This document shows, in pieces, positions 24,093 through 33,897 of a stretch of 47,472 bases of DNA. Position 1 is the first letter of the stretch; each line of letters opens with the position of its first letter. A program made the position numbers and the translations under genes. The stretch is from an uncultured Verrucomicrobiota bacterium. Its GTDB lineage: Bacteria; Verrucomicrobiota; Verrucomicrobiia; Limisphaerales; UBA9464. The DNA is taken from the NCBI GenBank assembly GCA_903896505.1, contig CAITXU010000103.1:1-47472 (forward strand), in the 5' to 3' direction. The notes below the pieces were generated by a model. That model was given only the letters and a program-made list of their open reading frames with translations, was not told where the DNA came from and made no database searches.

Positions 24093-24644
24093 TTACTTCT
24101 TTTCCGCTGAAGGCTCGGTCGCGGTGACTACCTCGGCGGAAGCATCCGCAGGAAGCTCAACCCACTCGAGAATCGCCAATTGGGCGGTATCACCCCGACG
24201 CTCGGCCAGCCGCAAAATGCGGGTGTATCCCCCTTTGCGGTCCTTGAAGAGCGGAGCAATCTGATCGAACAAGATGTGAACCACATCCTCCTCATTGCGG
24301 AACTTCTCCCGCTGAGCTTTGCCGGGATTCTTTTTAGTTCCCTTGAACTGGGTGCGGGACTGCTGCCGGAGTCGGGCGGCTGCCAGACGACGGCAATGGA
24401 CGTTCTCGGCCACGAGGCTCTTTTTGAGCGAATCGTCCGAAGCGCCACTGGCCTCCGAGGTCGCCGCCTGAGCCCTTTTTCCAAGGGTGAGCAGCTTCTC
24501 GGCGACGGACCGTGCCGCCTTGGCTTTATGGATGGTGGTCGTCACCCGTTTGTGTTTGATCAGGCTGCAGACCAGGTTGGCGAGCATCGCATTGCGATGT
24601 TCGCTGGAGCGACCCAGTTTGGCGCTGCGCTTAAGGTGTCGCAT
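24093..24644 (-). CDS. rplQ: 50S ribosomal protein bL17, enlarged
   Basis: 183 residues against about 127 in E. coli. The N-terminal core is conserved (RHLKRSAKLGRSSEHRNAML). Extra residues are in the middle (an insertion of Ala/Ser/Lys-rich sequence near residues 55-110) and in an acidic Ala/Glu tail ending EPSAEKK. It is the last gene of the operon, after rpoA, as in the classical alpha operon. The insertion would sit on the ribosome surface. Confidence 0.95.
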   Translation of the reverse strand: MRHLKRSAKLGRSSEHRNAMLANLVCSLIKHKRVTTTIHKAKAARSVAEKLLTLGKRAQAATSEASGASDDSLKKSLVAENVHCRRLAAARLRQQSRTQFKGTKKNPGKAQREKFRNEEDVVHILFDQIAPLFKDRKGGYTRILRLAERRGDTAQLAILEWVELPADASAEVVTATEPSAEKK

Positions 24645-24650
24645 AAATAA

Positions 24651-25670
24651 TTAGACGGTGGGTTTTTTGGGTTCGGCTTGAGGCGGTTCCAGCAAAGCCG
24701 GGTCGATGTTCATCCCCAGGGTCAATCCAAGGGTCGAGAGCTTTTCCTTGATCTCGTTCAATGACTTCTTGCCGAAATTGCGATACTTCAACATCTCCTG
24801 CTCCGTCTTCAACGCGAGCTGACCCACGGTGGTGATGTTCGCATTGTTCAGGCAGTTGGCTGCCCGGACACTGAGTTCGATCTCGTTGACCGACATGTTA
24901 AGAAGCTTCCGCAACTTGAGTTTCTCATCATCCTGCGGTTTCTGCTCCTCTTCAAATTCCACCGCATTCTTGTCGTATCCGACAAACACGTCGAGGTGGT
25001 GTTGAAGAATGGCGGACGCCTGCGTCAGGGCATCATCCGGCGAAATCCGTCCATCGGTCCAGATATCCAGGATCAACTTGTCGTAGTCGGTCCGTTGACC
25101 AATACGGGCGGATTCAACCTTGTACCGGACGCGAGTCACCGGAGAGAACAAAGAGTCAATCGCAATGACACCAATCGCCTGGTCGGTCTTCTTGTTCTCG
25201 TCGCCGGGGCAGAACCCACGCCCCACCTTGACTTCGAGCTCCATGTCGAATTTTCTCTTCTTATCCAGCGTGCAGATATGCTGCGTTGGATTGATCACTT
25301 CGACATTCTGGTTGACCTGAATATCGGCGGCCGTCACGGCACCTTCTTTATTGGCGGTCAACAGCAAGGTCTGCGTCTCGCGGCTGTGCAGCCGGAACTT
25401 GACCTTTTTCAGATTGAGCACCACGTCGGTGACATCCTCGACAACACCTTCGATGGTCGTGAACTCGTGCATCGCCCCGTCAATCTTGACCGAGGTGATG
25501 GCCGCTCCTTCGAGCGATCCGAGCAGGACACGACGCAACGAGTTGCCAATCGTGTGGCCATAACCGGTTTCAAACGGTTCAGCGACAAACGAGGCAAAGT
25601 TGTCCTTCGATACGGCCTCGTCTTTGGCGAGGCGTTTCGGCAATTCAAATCTTCCTAGGCGGACTGGCAT
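24651..25670 (-). CDS. rpoA: RNA polymerase alpha subunit
   Basis: 339 residues, near the usual 329. The N-terminal dimerisation domain (GYGHTIGNSLRRVLLGSLEG) and the C-terminal domain with its two helix-hairpin-helix motifs (LNNANITTVGQLA, then YRNFGKKSLNEIKEKL) are intact, joined by a linker with EEEQKPQDDEK. The C-terminal domain contacts upstream promoter DNA and activators. It lies between rpsD and rplQ as usual, but after an unusually wide 104-bp gap that could hold an extra promoter or control element. Confidence 0.97.
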   Translation of the reverse strand: MPVRLGRFELPKRLAKDEAVSKDNFASFVAEPFETGYGHTIGNSLRRVLLGSLEGAAITSVKIDGAMHEFTTIEGVVEDVTDVVLNLKKVKFRLHSRETQTLLLTANKEGAVTAADIQVNQNVEVINPTQHICTLDKKRKFDMELEVKVGRGFCPGDENKKTDQAIGVIAIDSLFSPVTRVRYKVESARIGQRTDYDKLILDIWTDGRISPDDALTQASAILQHHLDVFVGYDKNAVEFEEEQKPQDDEKLKLRKLLNMSVNEIELSVRAANCLNNANITTVGQLALKTEQEMLKYRNFGKKSLNEIKEKLSTLGLTLGMNIDPALLEPPQAEPKKPTV

Positions 25671-25774
25671 AGATTACGTGCGCAATTGTAAACTGGACGG
25701 CCCCTGGTTTCTCCTCCCGGACAAAGGCGTCCCATGTAATTGCTCAATTCACCGCGTGACGCGCGGCAGCGTTT

Positions 25775-26383
25775 TTATCGGGAGTAGAATTCAACAACGG
25801 CCTGCTCATTACCAATCGGCTGGATTTCATCCCGGGTCGGGATTCGCAGCAATTTGGCCTTGAGATGCTCACGGTCCACAGCCACCCAATCGGGAATCGG
25901 TCGGCTGGTGGAACTTTCCATGTTCTTGGTCGCCAGCTGCTTGCTGACGTTATGGTCCCGGACTTCGAGGACGTCGTTCACTTTCACGGTGAAGCTTGGA
26001 ACGCTGACTTTGCGACCATTCACGCGGATGTGACCGTGGCCGACCATCTGACGGGCCGCTGAACGGGTTTGGGCAAAACCGGACTGATAAATCAGGTTGT
26101 CGAGACGGGACTCCAGCAATTGGAGCATCTTCTCGCCCGTGACGCCGCGCATCCGCAGTGCCTTTTGATAGACATTGCGGAACTGACGTTCCTGCAAGCC
26201 GTAAAAATAACGCAGCTTCTGCTTTTCCGCGAGGCCGACGGCATAGTCGGTCAACTTGCGGCGGGATTTGGGACCATGAACGCCCGGTGCATACGGACGA
26301 CGTTCCAGATACTTGGAGTTGCCGAAGATCGGCGTACCCAAACGGCGACTAATGCGAGTGCGAGGGCCGGTATAACGAGCCAT
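25775..26383 (-). CDS. rpsD: 30S ribosomal protein uS4
   Basis: 202 residues with the S4 RNA-binding motif (ESRLDNLIYQSGFAQTRSAA). The N-terminal segment lacks the four cysteines of the zinc-binding form. uS4 nucleates the 5' domain of 16S rRNA assembly. In E. coli it also represses the alpha operon translationally; whether that holds here cannot be seen. It lies 26 bp after rpsK. Confidence 0.97.
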   Translation of the reverse strand: MARYTGPRTRISRRLGTPIFGNSKYLERRPYAPGVHGPKSRRKLTDYAVGLAEKQKLRYFYGLQERQFRNVYQKALRMRGVTGEKMLQLLESRLDNLIYQSGFAQTRSAARQMVGHGHIRVNGRKVSVPSFTVKVNDVLEVRDHNVSKQLATKNMESSTSRPIPDWVAVDREHLKAKLLRIPTRDEIQPIGNEQAVVEFYSR

Positions 26384-26409
26384 AAGAGCGGTAAATCAGT
26401 GGAAAGGGG

Positions 26410-27003
26410 TTAAACGCGGCGCTTCTTCCGAGCGCGGCAGCCATTATGCGGCACTGGAGTGACATCTTTGATCGTGCTGATTTCCAGACCGATCGCCTGC
26501 AAGGCACGGATGGCCGATTCACGTCCCGAACCCGGACCATTGACATGAATCTCCACCTCGCGAAGTCCGTGAGCCATGGCCTGTCGGGCTGCGTCCTGAG
26601 CGGCTTGTTGGGCCGCAAACGCCGTACTCTTGCGGGACCCCTTAAAACCAACCCGTCCGGCAGTGCTCCAGCCCAATGTGTTCCCCTGCATGTCGGTGAC
26701 GGTCACCAGGGTGTTGTTGAAGGTGGCCACCACATGGGCAACGCCAACGGCAATATTCTTGGAGCCTTTGGCACGAATGATCTTCTTTGCATTGGGGTCT
26801 TCGCCCAACAACTCCGCGGCGGTCGGTGCAGTGACCACTCCCGTTGGGACAGGCGGACCGCCCGCAGTCGGTGCGGCAGCACCCGCGGCGGGAGCGCCCG
26901 GAGCATCCGCCTTCTTGGAGGGACGAGGTGCCTTTTCCGCAGGAGCGGCGGCATCGCCTTCTTTCTTGGCGGGGGCCTTCTTCGGTTTGGTTTCTTCAGC
27001 CAT
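26410..27003 (-). CDS. rpsK: 30S ribosomal protein uS11 with long N-terminal extension
   Basis: 197 residues against about 129 in E. coli. The conserved uS11 core begins near residue 75 ([20 protein letters not shown]) and ends in the basic RARKKRRV. The added N-terminus of about 70 residues is rich in Ala, Pro and Lys ([16 protein letters not shown]) and probably disordered. There is no internal start with a good ribosome binding site that would remove it, so it looks translated. uS11 lines the platform near the mRNA exit. Confidence 0.95.
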   Translation of the reverse strand: MAEETKPKKAPAKKEGDAAAPAEKAPRPSKKADAPGAPAAGAAAPTAGGPPVPTGVVTAPTAAELLGEDPNAKKIIRAKGSKNIAVGVAHVVATFNNTLVTVTDMQGNTLGWSTAGRVGFKGSRKSTAFAAQQAAQDAARQAMAHGLREVEIHVNGPGSGRESAIRALQAIGLEISTIKDVTPVPHNGCRARKKRRV

Positions 27004-27035
27004 GACGATGAATTTTAAAATGGGAGGTTACCGGT

Positions 27036-27431
27036 TTAATGGATGCCGGTCTTGGCGTTCGGATTTCGTTGGACGCCGACGGTCTTGCGCGGGCCTTTCC
27101 GGCTGCGTGCGTTGGTCTGGGTCCGTTGCCCCCGGACGGGAAGGCTCCGAATGTGGCGGTTGCCACGATAGGACTTAATGCCTTGCAACCGTTTCAGGTT
27201 CATGCCCAGCTCACGTCGCAGATCGCCTTCAACCACATACTTGCCATCCTGGATGGCATTAACGATCTGTGACAACTGGCTCTCGGTCAGGTTTTTGGCC
27301 CGCACCGAAGGATCAATACCGGACCGCTCCAAAATCTCACGAGCGTTGACCGGACCAATACCGTAGATGTAGCGGAGCGAAATATCGACTCGCTTCTCAC
27401 CCGGAATATCGACACCAAGAATACGTGGCAT
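27036..27431 (-). CDS. rpsM: 30S ribosomal protein uS13
   Basis: 131 residues, slightly longer than E. coli (118). The start MPRILGVDIPGEKRVDISL and the basic tail with GPRKTVGVQRNPNAKTGIH fit the family, and GNRHIRSLPVRGQRTQTNAR is the conserved rRNA/tRNA-contact segment. It sits in the 30S head and contacts P-site tRNA. It is followed by rpsK and preceded by rpmJ in the usual order. Confidence 0.97.
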   Translation of the reverse strand: MPRILGVDIPGEKRVDISLRYIYGIGPVNAREILERSGIDPSVRAKNLTESQLSQIVNAIQDGKYVVEGDLRRELGMNLKRLQGIKSYRGNRHIRSLPVRGQRTQTNARSRKGPRKTVGVQRNPNAKTGIH

Positions 27432-27444
27432 AATCCCAAATTTT

Positions 27445-27558
27445 CTAACCTTGACGCTGCTTGTGACGCGCGTTGGTGCAGATCACCCGGATCACACCTT
27501 TTTGGCGAACCATCTTGCAGTGTTCACAAAGTTTCTTGACTGACGCTCTGACCTTCAT
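27445..27558 (-). CDS. rpmJ: 50S ribosomal protein bL36
   Basis: 37 residues. The zinc-binding set Cys11, Cys14, Cys27 and His32 is complete (LCEHCK ... VICTNARH). bL36 packs against 23S rRNA helices near the peptidyl transferase region. It lies between map and rpsM. infA, which normally comes just upstream, is absent. Confidence 0.96.
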   Translation of the reverse strand: MKVRASVKKLCEHCKMVRQKGVIRVICTNARHKQRQG

Positions 27559-27591
27559 GTTCGGACCTGTTATTGTTCACGGCCTGCTCAG

Positions 27592-28386
27592 CTAATACAG
27601 CGGGGGCAGACCGTCCCGCGTTAAAATCTCCGGCTCACCCTCCGTCACCAGAACGGTATGCTCGAAGTGGGCGGATAATTGGCGGTCTCGAGTGACCACC
27701 GTCCATCCGTCCTGCAAAATTTCCACCTGGGCTTCCCCAGCGTTCACCATCGGTTCAATCGCAATCGTCATTCCCGGTATCAATCGCTCGTTGGACCGTT
27801 TGTCCACAAAGTTCGGAACCTGAGGTTCCTCATGCAACGACCGACCCACACCGTGACCCACAAACTCGCGAACCACACTAAAACGGTTCAGTTCAACATG
27901 GCGCTGAATCGCCCTCGAAATGTCACTTACCCGGTTTCCCGGACGAACCGACGAAATTCCAAGGTACAACGCCTGAGTGGTGGCGTCCATCAATTTCTGA
28001 GCCACAGGACTGCACCCACCCACCGCCACGGACATTGCCACATCCCCGATGAATCCCCGATACCGGACCCCGATGTCCAGCTTCAACAAGTCTCCGAACT
28101 GCAACCTCCGTCCATTTCCGATTCCATGCACAACCCCCTCATTGACAGAAAGGCAGCACTGAGCCGGAAATTCCCGATAACCCAAAAAAGCACTCACACC
28201 GCCATGTCCGCGAATCAATTCGCCCACAGCGACATCCAAGGCCGCAGTTGTCAGGCCCGGAACGACCATCGCGGAAGCCTCACGCAGGACGGTGGCTGCC
28301 ATCCGGCAGGCCTCCCTCATGGCATGAATCTCTTCCACCGTCTTGATCTTGGCCCCACCCACGGAATGTCTTCCTTTGACGGTCAC
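27592..28386 (-). CDS. map: Methionine aminopeptidase type I
   Basis: 264 residues. All five metal ligands are in place: Asp104 and Asp115 (LDIGVRYRGFIGDVAM), His178 (VGHGVGRSLHEEP), Glu211 (IEPM) and Glu242 (HFEHT), plus the substrate-contact His87. It removes the initiator methionine from new proteins. It lies between secY and rpmJ, a common bacterial position, but without the usual adk before it or infA after it. There is no N-terminal zinc or SH3 extension. Confidence 0.97.
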   Translation of the reverse strand: MTVKGRHSVGGAKIKTVEEIHAMREACRMAATVLREASAMVVPGLTTAALDVAVGELIRGHGGVSAFLGYREFPAQCCLSVNEGVVHGIGNGRRLQFGDLLKLDIGVRYRGFIGDVAMSVAVGGCSPVAQKLMDATTQALYLGISSVRPGNRVSDISRAIQRHVELNRFSVVREFVGHGVGRSLHEEPQVPNFVDKRSNERLIPGMTIAIEPMVNAGEAQVEILQDGWTVVTRDRQLSAHFEHTVLVTEGEPEILTRDGLPPLY

Positions 28387-28438
28387 AGTCTCAAACCGGT
28401 ATCAAACTGGTGACAAAGAACACTTTTCTTGGACTCCA

Positions 28439-29818
28439 CTAGAATCGGCCTTTGATTTTACCCTTGGAGATAAAACCATCCAGACGACGCATCAAGAGGT
28501 ACGACTCCATCTGACGCATTGTGTCCAAAAGAACACCCACCGTGATCAACATCGATGTGCCACCGAAAAATTGGGAAACCTCATAGTTGATACCCAACTG
28601 AGTCGCCATCAGCGTAGGGACCACGGCAATCACCACCAAAAAGACTCCCCCGGCCAGGGTGATACGTCCCATGGTTCGATGCAGAAAGTCACTGGTGGCT
28701 GGACCAGGACGAACCCCCGGGATGTAGCCTCCGGACTTTTTCAAATCGTCAGCCACCTGAAGCTCATTGAACTGAGTAGCCACCCAGAAATAGGTGAAAA
28801 AGAGCACCATCAGGGTAAACAGGACCATGTACAACCATCCGTGCTCCGAAAGGAGAATTCCCAGGTTCCGCAACAAGGTGATATTATAAATCGAACCGAG
28901 ATGATTGAAGAGGCTGCTTGGAATCATCAAAAACGATTGGGCGAAAATCACCGGCATAACGCCGGCATAATTGACCCGAAGCGGCATAAAGGAGGTCCCA
29001 CCGGCGAAGACCTTCCTGCCCACCGCCCGTTGGGCGTGTTGTACGGGAATTTTACGCTGACCCTGGGTGATGAGGATGATGGCGGCAATCACACCGCCTA
29101 GAAGCCCAATCAGGAGGAATGCATAAGGCCAGCCCATGTTGCCGCCATTGCCACCCGTCTTGAACATCCGAACGAGCTCTGCCGCGGCCATCGGAAGCCG
29201 GGAAAGAATGTTGACGGTAATGATCAGAGAGGAGCCATTGCCCACTCCCCGTTCTGTGATCTGCTCACCCAGCCACATCAGCACCATCGTCCCAGTAATC
29301 AGAACGGCAACGGTTTGAATGCGGTACCACCATATACTTTCCATGGTGATCAGGCGCCCCGAAAACCCACGAAATGCTTGTTCCGGATTTTCCCAAGTCA
29401 ACGCCGTTACAACGCCGTACCCGAGACAAATCAAAACGGTCAAATACCGGCTGTAGGCGATGATTTTGGCGCGCCCTCCTTCTTCCCGGGCCAACTTACT
29501 CAGACTCGGAACGAGGGCCGAGAGCATCTGAATGATGATCGTCGCTGAGATATAGGGCATGATGCCCAAGGCACCCACGGAGCAGCTATGAAGTGCCCCG
29601 CCACTGAACATGCTGTAAACGTCCGCAAAGGACCCGGCGCCCCCGGAGGACGGACCCTTGTTCATGTACGCGACCAAAGCGCTTCCATCCAAGCCCGGGA
29701 CCGGGGTCATGGTGACCAACCGGCACACACCCAGCACCAGAGCCGTGAAGATAATCCGGGACCGAAGCTCCGGAATCTTGAAGCAATTGGCGAAAGTCTG
29801 AAGGAGTTTTCCAAGCAT
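28439..29818 (-). CDS. secY: Protein translocase subunit SecY
   Basis: 459 residues from ATG 29818; an upstream in-frame start would overlap rplO and is not used. Ten membrane helices are visible, with the plug region (VPGLDGSALVAYM), the pore ring helices, and the cytoplasmic loop GKIKGRF at the C-terminus. SecY is the channel of the Sec translocon for exported and membrane proteins. It follows rplO by 13 bp, as in the spc operon. Confidence 0.97.
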   Translation of the reverse strand: MLGKLLQTFANCFKIPELRSRIIFTALVLGVCRLVTMTPVPGLDGSALVAYMNKGPSSGGAGSFADVYSMFSGGALHSCSVGALGIMPYISATIIIQMLSALVPSLSKLAREEGGRAKIIAYSRYLTVLICLGYGVVTALTWENPEQAFRGFSGRLITMESIWWYRIQTVAVLITGTMVLMWLGEQITERGVGNGSSLIITVNILSRLPMAAAELVRMFKTGGNGGNMGWPYAFLLIGLLGGVIAAIILITQGQRKIPVQHAQRAVGRKVFAGGTSFMPLRVNYAGVMPVIFAQSFLMIPSSLFNHLGSIYNITLLRNLGILLSEHGWLYMVLFTLMVLFFTYFWVATQFNELQVADDLKKSGGYIPGVRPGPATSDFLHRTMGRITLAGGVFLVVIAVVPTLMATQLGINYEVSQFFGGTSMLITVGVLLDTMRQMESYLLMRRLDGFISKGKIKGRF

Positions 29819-29831
29819 GGACGAGAACCGT

Positions 29832-30284
29832 TTAGGCGACCACTTCAGCCGTACCACCCAGCTTTTCGATGGCTTCGCGGGCGGAGGCACTGAAGGCGGC
29901 TGCCTTCACATGGAGCTTCTTGGTCAATTCACCATCTCCAAGAACTTTGACTGCAAGAATGGTTCCATTGACCAGGCCAATCTTCTGAAGGGCCAGTGAG
30001 TCGACGGTGGAACCCTCTTCAAACTCATTCAGTTCAGCGAGATTGACGGGCGCATACGTCGTCCGGAAGCGGTTGTTATTAAAGCCACGCTTTGGAATAC
30101 GCCGGACCAACGGCATCTGGCCGCCCTCGAAGCCAATTCGATTGCTGCTACCGGAGCGGGCACTCTGGCCCTTGCCACCGCGGCCCGAGGTCTTGCCCCG
30201 ACCACTCGACTCACCCTGCCCCAATCGCTTGGTACGGTGCTTGGCCCCTGGACGGGGCTTCAAATTGTGAAGACGCATGCTCAT
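29832..30284 (-). CDS. rplO: 50S ribosomal protein uL15
   Basis: 150 residues. The Gly/Arg-rich N-terminus ([19 protein letters not shown]) and [17 protein letters not shown] are typical. A second ATG two codons in is an equally good start. It overlaps the rpsE stop by four bases (30281-30284), so rpmD (uL30), which normally sits between the two, is absent from this locus. Confidence 0.96.
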   Translation of the reverse strand: MSMRLHNLKPRPGAKHRTKRLGQGESSGRGKTSGRGGKGQSARSGSSNRIGFEGGQMPLVRRIPKRGFNNNRFRTTYAPVNLAELNEFEEGSTVDSLALQKIGLVNGTILAVKVLGDGELTKKLHVKAAAFSASAREAIEKLGGTAEVVA

Positions 30285-30970
30285 AACGAAGAAGCGGGCG
30301 CGGGCTTCAGCCCACGGGATTTAAGAATCGAATCACGACTGCGAAGCCGGTGCAGAGCGGCCAGCGTTGCCTTGGCAACGTTCGCCGGATTCTTGGAACC
30401 GAGAGATTTGGAGAGGACATCCTTGACCCCGGCCGACTCGACAACCTTGCGAACCACGGGCCCGCAGATCAGCCCGGTGCCGGGACTGGCGGGGCGGAGG
30501 AGAACCTTCGCACCACCAAACTCCGAATAAACTTCATGGGGAATGGTGCCACCATTCAGCGAAACAGCGGTCAATTGACCACGAGCGTTTTCCCCACCCT
30601 TGCGGAGAGCGTCACTGACCTCGTTTCCTTTTCCGAGGCCCAGTCCCACCTTGCCGATGCGATCACCGATCACAACGAGGGCGCTGAAACTGAAACGGCG
30701 TCCACCCTTGACCACCTTGGCCGACCGATTGATGTGGATCGTCTTCTCGACAAACTCATCATTTTTCTGGTCGTTGTCATTGGGACGCCGACCACGGCGT
30801 TGACCGCCCTGCCCACCGTGACCGCCATGGCCACCGCGGCCACCACCATGGTAGGGCCGTTGCTCATGCCGCTCAGGTGCTGGAGCTGCTTCGGCGTGTG
30901 CCGCTACAGCAGCAACTGGTTCGGCCGCCGGGGCCGCACTAACAATAGAATTTGGTTTTTCGTCAGACAC
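30281..30970 (-). CDS. rpsE: 30S ribosomal protein uS5 with N-terminal extension
   Basis: 229 residues against about 167 in E. coli. The conserved core starts near residue 75 ([20 protein letters not shown]) and includes [15 protein letters not shown]. The added N-terminus is rich in Ala/Pro, then Gly/His ([19 protein letters not shown]), and is probably disordered and exposed on the 30S surface. uS5 contributes to decoding accuracy. It overlaps rplO by four bases. Confidence 0.96.
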   Translation of the reverse strand: MSDEKPNSIVSAAPAAEPVAAVAAHAEAAPAPERHEQRPYHGGGRGGHGGHGGQGGQRRGRRPNDNDQKNDEFVEKTIHINRSAKVVKGGRRFSFSALVVIGDRIGKVGLGLGKGNEVSDALRKGGENARGQLTAVSLNGGTIPHEVYSEFGGAKVLLRPASPGTGLICGPVVRKVVESAGVKDVLSKSLGSKNPANVAKATLAALHRLRSRDSILKSRGLKPAPASSL

Positions 30971-30994
30971 GAGAATGCCTCCTGGAGTAAGCCG

Positions 30995-31357
30995 TTAAAA
31001 TTTGAGTCCACCTTCGCGTGCGGCGTCCGCAAGCGCTTTGACTTTCCCGTGGTACCGTGCTCCGCTGCGATCAAAGACCACGGCCTCAATCCCCTTGGAA
31101 CGGGCGATCTCAGCCGCTGCCTTGCCGACCACCATGGCTCCGGCAACGTTGGCAGTCTTCACTCCCTCAGGGGCGGTTTTTCCAAAGGACTGCACCGCCG
31201 CCAGGGTCTTGCCGATGGTGTCATCGATGAACTGGACGTAGATATGCTGACCCGTGAATTTCACGCTCATGCGTGGCCGTTCCGGGGTTCCGGAGACCTT
31301 TTTTCGGGTCCTCCACCGACGCAATTGCACGAGGCGCTGTTTATTTTCCGTTCTCAT
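30995..31357 (-). CDS. rplR: 50S ribosomal protein uL18
   Basis: 120 residues, normal length. A basic N-terminus precedes the conserved [20 protein letters not shown] and the C-terminal [20 protein letters not shown]. uL18 joins 5S rRNA to the large subunit. It lies between rplF and rpsE, as is usual. Confidence 0.97.
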   Translation of the reverse strand: MRTENKQRLVQLRRWRTRKKVSGTPERPRMSVKFTGQHIYVQFIDDTIGKTLAAVQSFGKTAPEGVKTANVAGAMVVGKAAAEIARSKGIEAVVFDRSGARYHGKVKALADAAREGGLKF

Positions 31358-31389
31358 ACTGCCAACAAAATCAACGTTGCACTGTCCAA

Positions 31390-31926
31390 CTATTGGACGG
31401 TCTTGCCTTCCTTGCGGATGATCTTCTCACCCGCGTACTTCACTCCCTTGCCTTTGTAAGGCTCCGGAGGATAATACGAACGGACTTCGGCGGCCACCCG
31501 GCCAACCAATTCCTTGTCCGCACCTTCCACAGTCACTTTGGTGTTCTCCTCGACGGTGACCTTGATGCCAGCGGGAATGATGTAAATAATCGGATGACTA
31601 TATCCGAGTGCCAGATTGAGATTGGCACCCTGGACGTTCGCCTTGAACCCAACGCCATTGATTTCCAATTTCTTTTGGAATCCCTCGCTGACGCCCTTCA
31701 CCATGTTGTTGACCAGTGCCCGGGCGAGCCCGTGCATGGATTTGGCCTCGGCGGTCTCGCCGTCGCGGGTAACATTCAGCGTGCTCCCGGTGATCGAGGC
31801 AGCCGTTAACCGCGGCAAATTCAATGAAAGTTTCCCTTTCGGACCCTCAGCCGCCACCAGTCCTCCGGTCACCTTGATTTTGACCTGGGCGGGAATCGCA
31901 ACCGGTGATTTTCCAATTCGTGACAT
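31390..31926 (-). CDS. rplF: 50S ribosomal protein uL6
   Basis: 178 residues, normal length. Conserved parts: [11 protein letters not shown] at the start, [11 protein letters not shown], and the C-terminal [15 protein letters not shown]. uL6 sits near the sarcin-ricin loop. It follows rpsH by 14 bp. Confidence 0.97.
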   Translation of the reverse strand: MSRIGKSPVAIPAQVKIKVTGGLVAAEGPKGKLSLNLPRLTAASITGSTLNVTRDGETAEAKSMHGLARALVNNMVKGVSEGFQKKLEINGVGFKANVQGANLNLALGYSHPIIYIIPAGIKVTVEENTKVTVEGADKELVGRVAAEVRSYYPPEPYKGKGVKYAGEKIIRKEGKTVQ

Positions 31927-31940
31927 AAGCGTGATTCAGG

Positions 31941-32327
31941 TTACCAAACGTAACAGACGATTTCCCCGCCCACCTTTTGCTGCCGAGCGGCATTGCCACT
32001 CATGATTCCGCGCGGAGTCGACAGGATGGCCACACCCAAACCACCCAATACCCGGGGAATCTCGGTGCTGCCGGTATACCGGCGAAGGCCCGGCGAGCTG
32101 ATCTGCCGAAGCCCGGTGAACACCGGCTTCTTCCCCTCGTACTTGAGGGTGATGGTCAAGGTCTTCTTGGGCCCGCCGGCCACCTGGACATCGCTGATGT
32201 ACCCCTCTTGCTTGAGGACGGCGGCCACGGACTCCTTGAGTTTGGAGTGGGGCATCACCGCGGTCGGATGGTGAGCACTGCCGGCATTGCGGAGCCGGGT
32301 CAGTAGATCGGAAATAGGATCGTGCAT
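31941..32327 (-). CDS. rpsH: 30S ribosomal protein uS8
   Basis: 128 residues from ATG 32327, where the family's DPISDLLTRLRNA begins; an upstream open stretch overlaps rpsN and is not used. The C-terminal STPRGIMSGNAARQQKVGGE is typical. uS8 binds the central 16S domain and in E. coli also represses the spc operon; the matching mRNA site cannot be confirmed here. Confidence 0.96.
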   Translation of the reverse strand: MHDPISDLLTRLRNAGSAHHPTAVMPHSKLKESVAAVLKQEGYISDVQVAGGPKKTLTITLKYEGKKPVFTGLRQISSPGLRRYTGSTEIPRVLGGLGVAILSTPRGIMSGNAARQQKVGGEIVCYVW

Positions 32328-32332
32328 GGGGG

Positions 32333-32602
32333 TTACCAGCTGGCTTTGGTCACACCTGGAATCATTCCCGACAGGGCGGCCTGGCGGAAGGTGAGACGGG
32401 AACAACCGAATTTACGAATAAACGCACGACGACGTCCGCTGAAACGGCAGCGGTTGACCACCCGGACGGGGCTGGCGTTGCGGGGAAGCTTGGCCAGACC
32501 GACGTAATCGCCTTTGGCCTTCAACTCCGCCCGAAGTGCGGCGAATTTCTTCACCGTATCGGACTTCTTCTTATTGCGTTCGATCCACGATTTTTTTGCC
32601 AT
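32333..32602 (-). CDS. rpsN: 30S ribosomal protein uS14 (zinc-independent form)
   Basis: 89 residues, the long form. It lacks the CxxC pairs of the zinc-binding paralogue, with [15 protein letters not shown] in their place. uS14 sits in the 30S head near uS3 and uS10. There is no zinc-dependent second copy in the window. Confidence 0.96.
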   Translation of the reverse strand: MAKKSWIERNKKKSDTVKKFAALRAELKAKGDYVGLAKLPRNASPVRVVNRCRFSGRRRAFIRKFGCSRLTFRQAALSGMIPGVTKASW

Positions 32603-32619
32603 ATGCGTCTCGTCAAAAG

Positions 32620-33159
32620 TTACTTGGAAAACGGCATCCCGAGCAATCGGAGCAACTCCAAAGCCTCTTCATCCTTGGAGGCGGTTGTGACAATCGTCAC
32701 GTCCATACCCTGCTGCCGTTTGATTTTGTCCAATTCGATCTCCGGAAAAATCGTCTGGTCGGGCAACCCGATCGAGTAGGCTCCACGCCCGTCGAACTTG
32801 CGCGGGGAAATACCCCGGAAGTCACGGATACGTGGAAGGGCCGAAGTGACCAACCGGTCGAGGAACTCGTACATGTGAGCCCGGCGGAGAGTTACTTTGC
32901 AGCCGACCGACTGGCCTTGGCGGAGCTTGAAATTGGCGACGCTCTTCTTGGCCTTGGTCACGACGGGCTTCTGACCTGTGATCAGCGCCATTTCCTTGAC
33001 CGCTTCCTCAATCGATCCCTTTTCGGAATCGCAGCGCACCCCCATGTTGACCACGATCTTTTCGATTCGCGGAATCTGGTGGGGATTGGTGTATCCACGG
33101 CTGGTCTTGAGCGCGGGGGCTACCTCTTCCAGGTATTTTGTGTAGAGACGGGGCTTCAT
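32620..33159 (-). CDS. rplE: 50S ribosomal protein uL5
   Basis: 179 residues, normal length. Conserved parts: [30 protein letters not shown], and the C-terminal [12 protein letters not shown]. uL5 binds 5S rRNA and contacts P-site tRNA. It lies 3 bp after the end of rplX. Confidence 0.97.
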   Translation of the reverse strand: MKPRLYTKYLEEVAPALKTSRGYTNPHQIPRIEKIVVNMGVRCDSEKGSIEEAVKEMALITGQKPVVTKAKKSVANFKLRQGQSVGCKVTLRRAHMYEFLDRLVTSALPRIRDFRGISPRKFDGRGAYSIGLPDQTIFPEIELDKIKRQQGMDVTIVTTASKDEEALELLRLLGMPFSK

Positions 33160-33162
33160 CGG

Positions 33163-33495
33163 TTACCGGCCTTCAGGTTTGGCCGCAGATGACTCATGGC
33201 GGCGGGCAAATTCTTCAGCCTTCATCACATTGGAAATGTGAATCGGGCCCTCCAACCAGAGCAGTCCACCCTGGGGATTCTGTTGGCTCTTTCGGAGCGA
33301 GTGCAGCACGGGCTTGACCAGTCTGCGACGGTCATCCTGGTCCTTGCTACGTTCATCGGTTGCTTCAAGGACAACGGCCTGACGCTTGGTCAGGACGCGT
33401 GTGATCTTCCCCCGACGACCTTTGGCGGAACCTGAGATGACGATGACTTCGTCACCCCGCCGCACATGAAAACTGATTTTCGGAACTTTATTCAT
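33163..33495 (-). CDS. rplX: 50S ribosomal protein uL24
   Basis: 110 residues from ATG 33495. The KOW motif (RRGDEVIVISGSAKGRRGKI) near the N-terminus is intact. The C-terminal half is Lys/Arg-rich with a family-typical GPIHISNVM. uL24 starts 50S assembly at the 5' end of 23S rRNA. A TTG five codons upstream overlaps the rplN stop but is not needed. Confidence 0.95.
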   Translation of the reverse strand: MNKVPKISFHVRRGDEVIVISGSAKGRRGKITRVLTKRQAVVLEATDERSKDQDDRRRLVKPVLHSLRKSQQNPQGGLLWLEGPIHISNVMKAEEFARRHESSAAKPEGR

Positions 33496-33506
33496 GGTCC
33501 TGCGAA

Positions 33507-33872
33507 TCAAATGACCTCCGGGGCCAGAGAAATTATTTTCATGAACCGTTTTTCGCGCAATTCGCGGGCCACGGGTCCGAAAATACGGGTTCCCCTCGGG
33601 TTGTTATCCTTGTCGATGATGACGACGGCATTTCGGTCAAACCGGAGGCACGAGCCATCATTGCGGCGGATGACCTCCCGGGTGCGGACCACGACGGCGG
33701 TCTGAACCTCGCCCTTTTTCACAGTTCCATCGGGGGCCGCCTCTTTGATGTGAACCTTGATGATATCCCCAACGCGGGCGTATCGCTGGTTGCGACCGAT
33801 AACCCCGATGGTCCAAGCAACCTTGGCACCGGTGTTGTCGGCGACGTCCAGACTAGAACGAATTTGCAGCAT
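33507..33872 (-). CDS. rplN: 50S ribosomal protein uL14
   Basis: 121 residues, normal length. [18 protein letters not shown] at the start, [15 protein letters not shown] in the middle, and [16 protein letters not shown] at the end are all typical. uL14 forms part of the inter-subunit bridge with 16S rRNA helix 14. Confidence 0.97.
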   Translation of the reverse strand: MLQIRSSLDVADNTGAKVAWTIGVIGRNQRYARVGDIIKVHIKEAAPDGTVKKGEVQTAVVVRTREVIRRNDGSCLRFDRNAVVIIDKDNNPRGTRIFGPVARELREKRFMKIISLAPEVI

Positions 33873-33897
33873 AATGAACCTCGATTGACGAAATACC

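Noticed and set aside
24996..25658. Rightward 220-residue frame opposite rpoA
   Set aside because: Mirror of the rpoA codon pattern with no domain.
25752..25766. CCGCG-TGACG-CGCGG hairpin before rpoA
   Set aside because: A 5-bp stem without T-run is too weak to call a terminator or attenuator.
28343..29101. Rightward 252-residue frame opposite secY
   Set aside because: Antisense shadow of a conserved gene.
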